NCBI GenBank assembly: GCA_002411105.1
Contig: DHQX01000023.1
Coordinates: 1 to 48,955, forward strand
Direction of reading: 5' to 3'
Length of the DNA: 48,955 nt
DNA from: Christensenella sp. UBA5327
GTDB taxonomy: Bacteria; Bacillota; Clostridia; Christensenellales; Aristaeellaceae
In this document: positions 41,232 through 48,341 of the stretch, one piece after another
Numbering within the stretch: position 1 is the stretch's first letter
Layout of the letters: the number at the start of each line of letters is the position of its first letter
Translations under genes and position numbers: made by a program
Notes under the pieces: model-generated
What the model saw: only the letters and a program-made list of their open reading frames with translations
Databases searched by the model: none
Told to the model about the DNA's origin: nothing

Positions 41232-43085
41232 TTATGTTTTTAGTTTGTAGCGCAGCAGGCGCATGCCGTTTAAAATGACCACCAGGATGCTGCCTTCATG
41301 CACCAGCATGCCGATGGACATGTTCATCCAGGAGCTGAAAAACACGCTGGCCAAAAGCACCAGTACTACGCCCACGGCGATCAGGATGTTTTGCAGCATG
41401 TTGCGGGCGGTGGCGCGGGCCAGGCCCAGGGCATGGGGCAGGCGGCTAAAGTCGGAGTTCATCAGCACCACGTCGCTGGTTTCTATCGCCACGTCGGTGC
41501 CGCTGCCCATGGCGATGCCGATTTGCGCCCGGGCCAGGGAGGGGCTGTCGTTGATCCCGTCGCCCACAAAGGCCACCATGCGCCCCTGGGCCTGGAGTTT
41601 TTCAATGTAGGCGGCCTTGTCCTCCGGCAGCATGTGGCCGTGGGCTTCGGTGAGGCCCAGTTCACGCGCCACCAGGTCAACCGTGCCCTGGTTGTCGCCA
41701 GAGAGCACCACCAGGTGCTTAACGCCCAGCTTCTTAAGCTTTGCCAGGTCCTCTTTCACACCGGTGCGGATCTGGTCGCGGATGCCCATTAGGGCCACCA
41801 GGCTGCCGTCAAGGGCGGTCAGCACGATGGAGTTGCCATTTTTCTGGAAGGCGTCGATGTCCCTCAGCGCTTTTTCGCCCAGGGGGACATTCTCTTTTTC
41901 CATCAGCGCCACGTTGCCCACCGCCACCCGGTGGCCTGCCACCAGGGCCACGATGCCGCCGCCTTTGATGACATCGGTCTTTGACACCTCGTGGGCGGGG
42001 GTTTCGCCCAGGTATTCCACAATGGCCCGGGCCAGGGGATGGTCGGACTGCTTTTCAACGCTGGCAAGGTAGCCCTTGACCGCTTGTGCATCATCGGCAT
42101 ACACCACCGTGTCAGCCACCTGGGGGCGGCCCTGGGTGAGGGTGCCGGTTTTGTCAAACACCACCGTGTCAACGCGGCTAAAGTCGTGGATGACTTCGCT
42201 GCCCTTTAGCAGCACGCCGTGCCGGGCGCCATTGCCAATGCCCGCCACGTTTGAGACAGGAACGCCGATCACCAGCGCCCCCGGGCAGCCCAGCACCAGG
42301 ATGGTGATGGCCAGCTCGATGTTCCGGGAGATCAGCCACACAATAGCCCCCAGCGCCAGCACAGCCGGGGTGTACCACTTGGAGAAGCGGTCGATGAAGC
42401 GCTCAGCCTCTGACTTGGCGTCCTGGGCCTCCTCCACCAGCTCGATGATCTTGCCAAAGGTGGTGTCCTCGCCCACCCGGTCCGCCTGGATGCGGATGGT
42501 GCCGTTGTCGAGGGTGGTGCCAGCAAACACCTTGGAGCCGGTCTCCTTGCCTGCTGGCACCGGCTCGCCGGTGATGGAGGCCTCGTTGATGTGGGCTTCG
42601 CCTGAGAGCACCGTGCCGTCCACCGGCACCTTGGCCCCGGTTTTCACCATCAGCACATCGCCCACGTCCACGTCCTCAATGCCCACCTCGACAAACTCGC
42701 CGTCTGCCATCAGCTTCAACGCGCTCTCCGGCGCCATTTCGGTCAGCTCCCGGATGGCGCTGCGGGTTTTGTTGAGGGTGCGCTGCTCCAGAAAGTCGCC
42801 AAACAGGAACAGGAAGGTGACGATGGCGGATTCCTCATAGTTGCCGATGAGGAGGGCGCCAATGACGGCGATGGTGACCAAAACATCGATGCTCACCACC
42901 TTGATCCTCAGCGCCTGGAAGGCCTGAAGGGCGATGGGCAGCGCGCCAATGACCGAGGCTGTGATCAGCGCCCACTTGGCCACCAGCTCGTTGTGGAAGG
43001 CGTAATGGCTTGTAAAGGCGATCACCAGCAGCGCGGCGCTAATCCAGGTGATGGTTCTTTTCTGTTTGATGATAAAACGCTGCAA
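41232..43085 (-). CDS. Heavy-metal P-type ATPase (P1B) with atypical CPG membrane motif
   Basis: This 617-residue transporter has the phosphorylation site Asp311 in DKTGTLTQG, the TGES-like loop ITGEPVPAG, and the hinge VGDGINDSPSLARA. The membrane metal site reads CPG (residues 267-269, LGCPGALVIGVP) instead of CPC, CPH or SPC. The last helix carries LVHEGSILVVILNGMRLL, resembling the HEG motif of Zn/Co/Cd-type pumps. There is no N-terminal metal-binding domain; a separate HMA protein follows. Metal specificity cannot be assigned. It lies 13 bases after the Ric-like gene and probably shares a transcript with the flavodiiron protein. GGAGAG precedes the ATG. Confidence 0.9.
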   Translation of the reverse strand: MQRFIIKQKRTITWISAALLVIAFTSHYAFHNELVAKWALITASVIGALPIALQAFQALRIKVVSIDVLVTIAVIGALLIGNYEESAIVTFLFLFGDFLEQRTLNKTRSAIRELTEMAPESALKLMADGEFVEVGIEDVDVGDVLMVKTGAKVPVDGTVLSGEAHINEASITGEPVPAGKETGSKVFAGTTLDNGTIRIQADRVGEDTTFGKIIELVEEAQDAKSEAERFIDRFSKWYTPAVLALGAIVWLISRNIELAITILVLGCPGALVIGVPVSNVAGIGNGARHGVLLKGSEVIHDFSRVDTVVFDKTGTLTQGRPQVADTVVYADDAQAVKGYLASVEKQSDHPLARAIVEYLGETPAHEVSKTDVIKGGGIVALVAGHRVAVGNVALMEKENVPLGEKALRDIDAFQKNGNSIVLTALDGSLVALMGIRDQIRTGVKEDLAKLKKLGVKHLVVLSGDNQGTVDLVARELGLTEAHGHMLPEDKAAYIEKLQAQGRMVAFVGDGINDSPSLARAQIGIAMGSGTDVAIETSDVVLMNSDFSRLPHALGLARATARNMLQNILIAVGVVLVLLASVFFSSWMNMSIGMLVHEGSILVVILNGMRLLRYKLKT

Positions 43086-43098
43086 GTGGCTCTCTCCT

Positions 43099-43389
43099 TT
43101 ACGCTGTGTAGGCTTGATCCAGGTCCTTCAGCATGTGGTAGACGGCCTCATAGCTTTCACACACGTCCCCTGGCACCTGGTAATCGCTGGTCACTTCGCG
43201 GAGCTTTGCAAACTCCTCGCTCAGCTGCGGAAGCGCGGCCCCTGCGGTGTGGATCTTTTGGGCCATGCGCTCCCACAGCGCCTTCACCTGGTGGAACTCC
43301 GGGTGCTGTTTGCCGTGCACCCTGTCCACCACCGGCACATACTGGCTTAGCAGTTTCAGATGCTGTGCCACTGCCTCTTCAAATGTCAT
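43099..43389 (-). CDS. Short Ric/hemerythrin-like protein (possible Fe-S repair di-iron protein)
   Basis: This 96-residue protein has His10, His25, His29, His33 and His47. The core VDRVHGKQHPEFHQVKALWERMAQKI resembles the di-iron helices of the RIC/YtfE/ScdA family, but the length is less than half of those proteins. Clostridial genomes encode similar short Ric proteins, to which this matches best from memory. The family is tied to repair of iron-sulfur clusters after nitric oxide or oxygen damage. The position directly after a flavodiiron protein (24 bases) supports such a role. AAGGAGG precedes the ATG. Whether one chain holds a full di-iron site, or needs a dimer, is open. Confidence 0.72.
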   Translation of the reverse strand: MTFEEAVAQHLKLLSQYVPVVDRVHGKQHPEFHQVKALWERMAQKIHTAGAALPQLSEEFAKLREVTSDYQVPGDVCESYEAVYHMLKDLDQAYTA

Positions 43390-43413
43390 GGGGAAACCTC
43401 CTTGTTTTTCCGG

Positions 43414-44601
43414 TCAGCCGATCAGCGCCCGGGCGAGGGCCTTCGCCTGGTCAAAATCCTCAGGCCTTGGGTTCCAGCTGCACCTGATCTCGGGGGCCAC
43501 GGTCTCAAAGCCCGCCTCCTCCAGATGCGCGCGCAAGACCTTGTTGCCCTCACCGCTCCAGCCGTAGCTGCCAAAGACTGCGGCCTTTTTGTTTTTGAAC
43601 TTCAGCTCCTTGAGAAAATCAAGCCAGCCTGTGACTGAGGACAGGATGCTTTGATGCACCGTGGGGGAGCCCACCGCAATGGCCTTGGACTTGAACACCT
43701 GGGTCATGATGTCATTCTTGTCAGAACGGGCGATGTTGAAGACCTTCACCTTGGTTTGGGGCGAGAGGATGGACACCTCATGGCCGATGCGGTGGGCCAG
43801 CTTTTCGGTGGCCTCCCACATGCTGTCATAGACGATGGTCACCTGGTCCTCCTGATAATCCTGGGACCATTTCAGGTAGGCCTCCACAATCTGGGCCGGG
43901 TTTTCCCGCCAGATGGCGCCATGGCTGGTGGCGATGATGTCGATGGGGAGGTTCAGCGCCAGCACTTCCTCAATCTTCCGCTTCACCAGGGGGGAGAAGG
44001 GGTTTAGGATATTGGCGTAGTACTTGATGGCTTCATTCCACAGCTCACAGGGGTCGGCCAGGTCGGCAAACAGCTCTTCCACTGCCAGGTGTTGGCCAAA
44101 GGCGTCATTGGAAAAGAGGATGTTGTCCCCGGTCAGGTAGGTGGCCATGGAGTCCGGCCAGTGGAGCATGCGCATTTCCACAAACACCAGCTTCTTGCCA
44201 TGGCCGATGTCCACGCTGTCCCCGGTTTTGACCACCTTGAAGTTCCACTCCGGGTGGTGGTACTGCCCCACCAGGGATTTGACGGCGTTGGCGGTGCAGT
44301 AGATGGGGGTGTCAGGGATGAGCGCCATGAGCGCAGGCAGCGAGCCGCTGTGGTCCACTTCGCCGTGGTTGACGACGATCATGTCGATCTTGTTCAGGTC
44401 GATCTCGCTTTTCAGGTTGTCCACAAACTGGTCTGAATGGGGCATCCACACCGTGTCGATCAGGACGGTCTTCTCTTCCTCAATCAGGTAGGCGTTCTGG
44501 CTGGAGCCGTGGTTCACCGAGTAGTCAGCGCCGTGAAATTCCTGGAGTTCCCAGTCGATCTTGCCCACCCATGACACGTTGTTCTTGATTGGTTTGCGCA
44601 T
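43414..44601 (-). CDS. Flavodiiron protein (class A flavoprotein, NO/O2 reductase)
   Basis: This 395-residue protein has a metallo-beta-lactamase-like domain with the di-iron motif HGEVDH (His79, Glu81, Asp83, His84) and a C-terminal flavodoxin domain (TIVYDSMWEATEKLAHRIG, IAVGSPTVHQSIL, FGSYGWSGEGNKVLRAHLEEAGF). It ends after the flavodoxin domain without rubredoxin or reductase, which is class A. Such enzymes reduce O2 to water or NO to N2O in anaerobes and need an external rubredoxin. AAGGAGGCCGTT precedes the ATG. It heads the group flavodiiron, Ric-like, metal ATPase and HMA protein. Confidence 0.95.
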   Translation of the reverse strand: MRKPIKNNVSWVGKIDWELQEFHGADYSVNHGSSQNAYLIEEEKTVLIDTVWMPHSDQFVDNLKSEIDLNKIDMIVVNHGEVDHSGSLPALMALIPDTPIYCTANAVKSLVGQYHHPEWNFKVVKTGDSVDIGHGKKLVFVEMRMLHWPDSMATYLTGDNILFSNDAFGQHLAVEELFADLADPCELWNEAIKYYANILNPFSPLVKRKIEEVLALNLPIDIIATSHGAIWRENPAQIVEAYLKWSQDYQEDQVTIVYDSMWEATEKLAHRIGHEVSILSPQTKVKVFNIARSDKNDIMTQVFKSKAIAVGSPTVHQSILSSVTGWLDFLKELKFKNKKAAVFGSYGWSGEGNKVLRAHLEEAGFETVAPEIRCSWNPRPEDFDQAKALARALIG

Positions 44602-44637
44602 AACGGCCTCCTTTTCCTTGCGGCGTCATTTTGGGGT

Positions 44638-44689
44638 AAAAACAAGCCCCGCCGCTTCTTTGTCTACAGTATAAACAGAAAGCGCGGGG
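44638..44689 (-). terminator. Candidate terminator after the Crp-family gene
   Basis: On the minus strand CCCCGCGCTT and AAGCGGCGGGG form an imperfect stem around a long loop, followed by CTTGTTTTTA. It stands 38 bases after the regulator stop. A possible -10 (TATACT, 44668-44673 on the minus strand) for the flavodiiron gene lies in the loop but lacks a good -35. The region may separate two transcripts. Confidence 0.45.
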
Positions 44690-44726
44690 AAATATTGATC
44701 GGGGTCATTTAATTGTCAGTTTGTTG

Positions 44727-45434
44727 CTACTGGGCGGAATCAAACACCGCGCGCAGGCCCTCCGGGTCAAGGAGGCGGATCACCTTGTGCCCTTCCAGCG
44801 CCACCAGCCCTTCTTGCTCCATCTCTTTTAGCTTGCGGCTGATGGTCTCGGTGCGCAGGTTGATGGACCCGGAGATGGTCTCCCGGGCCAGGCGCAGGGT
44901 TTTAGCGCCGGATTCGCCGCTGGTGTGCAGCAAAAAGCCTGCCAGCCGGGCCCGGGCATCGTTGATGGAGAGGATTTCGTGAAGGCGGCTGACGCGGGAA
45001 TACTTGGCGCCCAGCTCTTCCAGCATGCGGATGCCCACCGCCGGCTGCTTCATGATGAGCGCCTCAATGTCCCGTTTATAAATCTCGCAGAAGCTGGAAG
45101 CTTCAAGCGCCACGGCGTTCACCTCCTGCTTGAGGCCGGAGAAAAGCCGCTGCTCGCCATAGATGCCCCCGGGGCCGATGATGTCCAGCACATATTCCTT
45201 GCCCTCGGGGGAGAAGTGGCACAGCTTGATCTTGCCCCGGTGTACCACCAGGATGCGGTCCGCCGGGTCATCTTCGCTGAAGATGGTGGTGCCTGCGGCC
45301 ACATGGCGATGGCCCGCCGATTTTACCAGCTGCTCCTGCTCCTTGATGGAAAGGGACTGGAAAATGCTGATCCGGGCGGTGCAAAGCGCGAGGGTATGCG
45401 CGGTATCATGTTGGGTGCAGGCATGCTCATTCAT
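44727..45434 (-). CDS. Crp/Fnr-family transcriptional regulator
   Basis: This 235-residue protein has a cyclic-nucleotide-binding-like beta roll (about residues 24-140: IFSEDDPADRILVVHRGKIKLCHFSPEGKEYVLDIIGPGGIYGEQRLFSG) and a C-terminal Crp-type helix-turn-helix (about 165-225: RLARETISGSINLRTETISRKLKEMEQEGLV). The Fnr-type N-terminal Cys cluster is not present; only scattered Cys6 and Cys18 occur there, so an oxygen-sensing cluster of that type is not indicated. It lies directly upstream of the flavodiiron group on the same strand, which suggests control of NO/O2 defence, as Crp-family regulators do in other anaerobes (inference). GAGGAT precedes the ATG. Confidence 0.9.
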   Translation of the reverse strand: MNEHACTQHDTAHTLALCTARISIFQSLSIKEQEQLVKSAGHRHVAAGTTIFSEDDPADRILVVHRGKIKLCHFSPEGKEYVLDIIGPGGIYGEQRLFSGLKQEVNAVALEASSFCEIYKRDIEALIMKQPAVGIRMLEELGAKYSRVSRLHEILSINDARARLAGFLLHTSGESGAKTLRLARETISGSINLRTETISRKLKEMEQEGLVALEGHKVIRLLDPEGLRAVFDSAQ

Positions 45435-45442
45435 GGGGATCC

Positions 45443-46504
45443 TCAGGGGTCCAGGGCTTCCTCGCCATAGGGGATGACCGAGATGATCTTCTTGGGATCC
45501 AGGTGGCTATATTCCCAGCCAGCCTTGATGGGCTCCTCGCGGAAGGACATCATTTCGGACACCGTCACCAGCTGGAAACCCTTGGCCACCAGCTGGGGCA
45601 CTGCTGTTTCCATCGCCTTGGCGGTGGAGGGCCAGGTGTCATGGCACAGGATGATCACGCCGTTGCCAGCGCCCTGCATCATGGCGCTGACGGTCTTGGA
45701 GGCGCTTTTGGTCTTCCAGTCCAGGGTGTCAATGCCCCAGAGGATGACCGGCAGATCCATGTCCGCGATCACCCGGCGTGACAGCCGGTTCAGGGCGCCA
45801 AAGGGCGGGCGCATGGTGATGACCGTTTGTCCGGTGACCTCCTGGATTTTGTCGCTGGTGCGGGTTATCTGGCTGCGCACCGCGGAATCTGATATTTTTG
45901 TCAGGTGGGGATGGGACCAGGAGTGGTTGGCCAGCTCGTGCCCTTCCTCAGCCGTGCGCTTTAAAATGGCCTCTTGGCCGGCGATGTTCTTGCCCAGGAT
46001 GAAAAAGGTGGCCCGGGCGCCGTGTGCCTTGAGGGTATCGAGGATCTCCGGGGTCACCGGAGAGGGGCCGTCATCAAAGGTGAGGGCCAGCATGGGTTTG
46101 GTGGGATCAACACCCCGGGCCAGGGCTGCCTCGCGCACCTTAGCCAGGGAAGCCGCCAGCCCGGCGGGCTCTGGCAAGGCGGCCGGGTCCTCCATGGGGG
46201 GGAGGCCACCTGTGAAGGTGAGAAACTCCTTCATCATGTAGCCTTCCTTGCCGTCGGGGGTGCGCACCCGGCAATAGCGCTCGCCATCAGCCAGCGCGGT
46301 CACCACCGTGCCTGATTTGTAGCGGCCCAGCACCTTGGCGTTGTCATCAGGTTTTTGCCGCAGGCGCAGCGCGCCCCCGGTCACCGTGGCGGTGAACTCA
46401 CCCGCCTGGGCCAGGGCCACAGGCATGATAAGCCCTGAGATGATTATCAGCGCCAACGCCAGGGAGAGAACACGGGCCAAACGCCCCACAAACATCATCT
46501 TCAT
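45443..46504 (-). CDS. Secreted SH3-domain polysaccharide deacetylase (NodB/CE4 family)
   Basis: With the ATG at 46504 the product is 353 residues: signal peptide (VLSLALALIIISGLIMPVALAQA), a bacterial SH3 domain (about residues 36-95) and a NodB homology domain. Its metal and catalytic residues are visible: LTFDDGPS (Asp144/Asp145), His-x3-His in NHSWSHPHL, RPPFGA, WGIDTLDWK and ILCHDTWPS. CE4 enzymes deacetylate peptidoglycan or other GlcNAc polymers outside the cell; SH3 domains bind the wall. The TTG at 46546 would give an N-terminus before the signal peptide and is less likely. A promoter predicts transcription starting at the ATG itself. Crp follows eight bases downstream. Confidence 0.9.
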   Translation of the reverse strand: MKMMFVGRLARVLSLALALIIISGLIMPVALAQAGEFTATVTGGALRLRQKPDDNAKVLGRYKSGTVVTALADGERYCRVRTPDGKEGYMMKEFLTFTGGLPPMEDPAALPEPAGLAASLAKVREAALARGVDPTKPMLALTFDDGPSPVTPEILDTLKAHGARATFFILGKNIAGQEAILKRTAEEGHELANHSWSHPHLTKISDSAVRSQITRTSDKIQEVTGQTVITMRPPFGALNRLSRRVIADMDLPVILWGIDTLDWKTKSASKTVSAMMQGAGNGVIILCHDTWPSTAKAMETAVPQLVAKGFQLVTVSEMMSFREEPIKAGWEYSHLDPKKIISVIPYGEEALDP

Positions 46505-46510
46505 GAAATG

Positions 46511-46539
46511 ATAATACCCGCACCGTACACCTCCGTCAA
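46511..46539 (-). promoter_or_regulatory. Promoter of the polysaccharide deacetylase gene (leaderless arrangement)
   Basis: On the minus strand TTGACG (46534-46539), a 17-base spacer and TATTAT (46511-46516). The ATG of the gene begins seven bases after the -10, where transcription should start, so no room remains for a ribosome binding site. Confidence 0.55.
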
Positions 46540-46603
46540 CGCTCAAAGCGCTGTATTAAGAATGTTTAAGGTTCCAATGTCCAAAATAATACCAAAAACA
46601 ACA

Positions 46604-46632
46604 TTGAAGCTCCCGCCGTTCCGGGCTATGAT
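46604..46632 (+). promoter_or_regulatory. Promoter of the first T-box/binding protein unit
   Basis: TTGAAG (46604-46609), 17 bases, TATGAT (46627-46632). The expected start near 46640 lies just before the T-box stem I. The same ACATTGAAG -35 context recurs in front of the second unit. Confidence 0.7.
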
Positions 46633-46639
46633 GCCCACA

Positions 46640-46889
46640 ACGGCAATGACCGGGAACAGGTAGCCGCCAGGCAAACCTTCAAGAGAGCTTCGGTTGGTGG
46701 GAAGAAGCAAGGGGCGCAGGCAGTGAGTTCATCCCGCAAGCCGCAGGCTGAATCCTCCGGGTAGTAGGCCGCGCCGGGTTTCCCTCCGTTAGCAGGGGAG
46801 GCAATGCATGTTGCCCTGAGCTGTCTTCGGACAGAAAATGAGGTGGTACCGCGGTTTATCCGCCCTCAGCGAACGCTGAGGGCGGTTTT
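46640..46889 (+). promoter_or_regulatory. T-box riboswitch 1, specifier UUC (tRNA-Phe)
   Basis: The leader has stem I with the AGAGAG bulge (46682-46687) and GGTTGGTGGGAAGAAGC distal loop, the T-box AGGTGGTACCGCGG (46841-46854), and a terminator with a 12-bp stem (46860-46871 / 46874-46885) followed by TTTTGTTT. In stem I the lower helix is CGGGA (46651-46655) / TCCCG (46732-46736) and the upper is GCC (46663-46665) / GGC (46719-46721). Between them the 3' strand reads AGTGAGTTCA, which places UUC (46728-46730) as specifier, followed by the usual purine. TGGT in the T-box pairs with ACCA, fitting a tRNA with discriminator A. Uncharged tRNA-Phe should allow expression of the binding protein. 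Confidence 0.88.
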
Positions 46890-46925
46890 GTTTATCCCAA
46901 CATACATTAAAAGGAGGAACCCCAC

Positions 46926-47900
46926 ATGAAACCGATCAAACACCTGCTTCCCCTGCTGCTGGCCATCGCCCTGCTGGTGCCGTTTTTTGCCTTTGCTGGG
47001 GAGAAGGTTCCGGCCATCGGCATCCTCCAGTATGTGCAGCACGGGGCGCTTGACCTGGCCCGGGAAGGTTTTCTGAAATCCTTGGAGGATCAGGGCTATG
47101 TGCCCGGCGAAACCATCACCATTGACTACCAGAACGGCCAGGCGGACCAGAGCACCTGCGCCTCGGTGGCGGATAAGTTTGTGGCCGACAAGGTGGACCT
47201 GATGCTGGGCATCGCCACCCCGGCGGTTTTGGCCCTGGCCGGGAAGACCGATGCGGTCCCGATCCTTGGCACCGCGGTCACCGACTATGTGGAGGCCAGG
47301 CTGGTGAAGAGCAACGAGGCGCCCGGCTTTAACATCTCAGGCACCACTGACATGAACCCCATCAAAGACCAGATCGCGCTCATCCAGCGCTTTGTGCCAC
47401 AGGCCAGGACGGTGGGCCTCATCTATACCGGCAGCGAGATCAACTCCCAGCTGCAGGCGGCCATCGCCAAAACCGAGATCGAAGCCCTGGGCATGGCCTA
47501 TACTGAGGTGACCGTCAACAACTCAAACGATGTGCAGCAGGCCATGCTCTCCCTGGTGAACAACTGTGACGTGATCTATATCCCCACCGATAACGTGCTG
47601 GCCTCCTCCATGCCCATTGTGGCCGAGGTGGCGCTGGCTGAAAAGCGCCCGGTCATCTGCGGGGATGCCGGCATGGTGAAGGAGGGGGGCCAGTTCACCC
47701 TGGCGATTGATTATTACAAGCTGGGTGAGCAGACCGGCCTCATGGCGGGGCAGATTCTCCGGGGCGAGGCCCAGGTGAGCCAGATGCCCATCCAGCGCCA
47801 GAGCGACTACTCCTACTATGTGAACAAGACCCTGTGCGACGCCATCGGCCTGGCTATCCCCGAGGATATGCTCGCCTACGCTGAGGAAACCGGGGCCTAA
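46926..47900 (+). CDS. ABC transporter substrate-binding protein, TrpX-like (probable aromatic amino acid)
   Basis: This 324-residue protein has a signal peptide (LLPLLLAIALLVPFFAFA) without a lipobox Cys, and the two-lobed ABC_sub_bind fold: GILQYVQHGALDLAREGFLKSL, LMLGIATPAVLALAGKT, ILGTAVTDYVEARL, VGLIYTGSEINSQLQ, IYIPTDNVLASSMPIV and GQFTLAIDYYKLGEQTGLMAGQILRGE. Its relatives include TrpX of the T-box-regulated TrpXYZ tryptophan transporter predicted in Firmicutes. The upstream T-box with UUC suggests phenylalanine as ligand (inference). AAAAGGAGGAACCCCAC precedes the ATG. No permease follows; a second copy does, so partners probably lie past the window edge. Confidence 0.9.
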   Translation: MKPIKHLLPLLLAIALLVPFFAFAGEKVPAIGILQYVQHGALDLAREGFLKSLEDQGYVPGETITIDYQNGQADQSTCASVADKFVADKVDLMLGIATPAVLALAGKTDAVPILGTAVTDYVEARLVKSNEAPGFNISGTTDMNPIKDQIALIQRFVPQARTVGLIYTGSEINSQLQAAIAKTEIEALGMAYTEVTVNNSNDVQQAMLSLVNNCDVIYIPTDNVLASSMPIVAEVALAEKRPVICGDAGMVKEGGQFTLAIDYYKLGEQTGLMAGQILRGEAQVSQMPIQRQSDYSYYVNKTLCDAIGLAIPEDMLAYAEETGA

Positions 47901-47909
47901 GCCCCTTTT
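47892..47909 (+). terminator. Short terminator overlapping the stop codon of the first binding protein gene
   Basis: GGGGC, loop CTAA, GCCCC, TTTT; the stop codon TAA is in the loop. A second hairpin without T tract (GCCCGGC / GCCGGGC, 47910-47934) follows. Both would separate unit one from unit two. Confidence 0.55.
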
Positions 47910-48025
47910 GCCCGGCCGCCTGTTTGCGCCGGGCCGGTCCCACCCTCATGGACGGAAACAATTGTACTAACGCTGCACTTTGCCAAGATTCCACGCTTTT
48001 GGAAAGAAAGCGACCTGAAAAAACA

Positions 48026-48053
48026 TTGAAGGGTTGGCCAAATCCTGTATACA
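48026..48053 (+). promoter_or_regulatory. Promoter of the second T-box/binding protein unit
   Basis: TTGAAG (48026-48031), 16 bases, TATACA (48048-48053); TACAAT at 48050-48055 with an 18-base spacer is the alternative -10. It stands about ten bases before the start of the T-box leader. Confidence 0.6.
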
Positions 48054-48061
48054 ATTTGCCC

Positions 48062-48307
48062 AAGGGCTATGATCAGGAACAGGTAGCCGCCACGAACCCC
48101 TTCAAGAGAGCTTCCGGTTGGTGTGAGGGAGCAAGGGGCAGGGCAGTGAGTACATCCTGGGAGCCGCAGGCTGAACGCAGAGTAGGCCGCGCCGGATTCC
48201 CTCCGTTACAGGGGAAGGCAATGTTAGTTGCCCTGAGCTGTCTTCGGACAGAAACATGAGGTGGTACCGCGATCACATCGCCCTCTGCGCAAGCAGGGGG
48301 CGTTTTT
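48062..48307 (+). promoter_or_regulatory. T-box riboswitch 2, specifier UAC (tRNA-Tyr)
   Basis: It has the same elements as T-box 1: the AAGAGAG bulge, GGTTGGTGTGAGGGAGC distal loop, T-box AGGTGGTACCGCG (48259-48271), and terminator CGCCCTCTGC / GCAGGGGGCG with GCAA loop and T5 (48279-48307). Stem I has lower helix CAGGA (48074-48078) / TCCTG (48155-48159) and upper GCC (48086-48088) / GGC (48142-48144). The second base pair of the lower helix changes from G-C to A-T relative to T-box 1, a covariation that supports the fold. The 3' strand reads AGTGAGTACA, giving UAC (48151-48153) as specifier, where T-box 1 has UUC. TGGT again fits a discriminator A. Confidence 0.88.
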
Positions 48308-48341
48308 GATGAAAAAGGAAGCAAACAAGGAGGACTTTAGG

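Noticed and set aside
44690..44726. Fnr/Crp binding site between the Crp-family gene and the flavodiiron gene
   Set aside because: A TTGAT half-site occurs but the second half (ATCAA at four bases) is missing, so it is not convincing.
46640..48307. Tryptophan-responsive T-boxes, as expected for TrpX-type genes
   Set aside because: No UGG is found at the specifier position in either leader, and the T-box UGGU pairs with a discriminator A instead of the G of bacterial tRNA-Trp.
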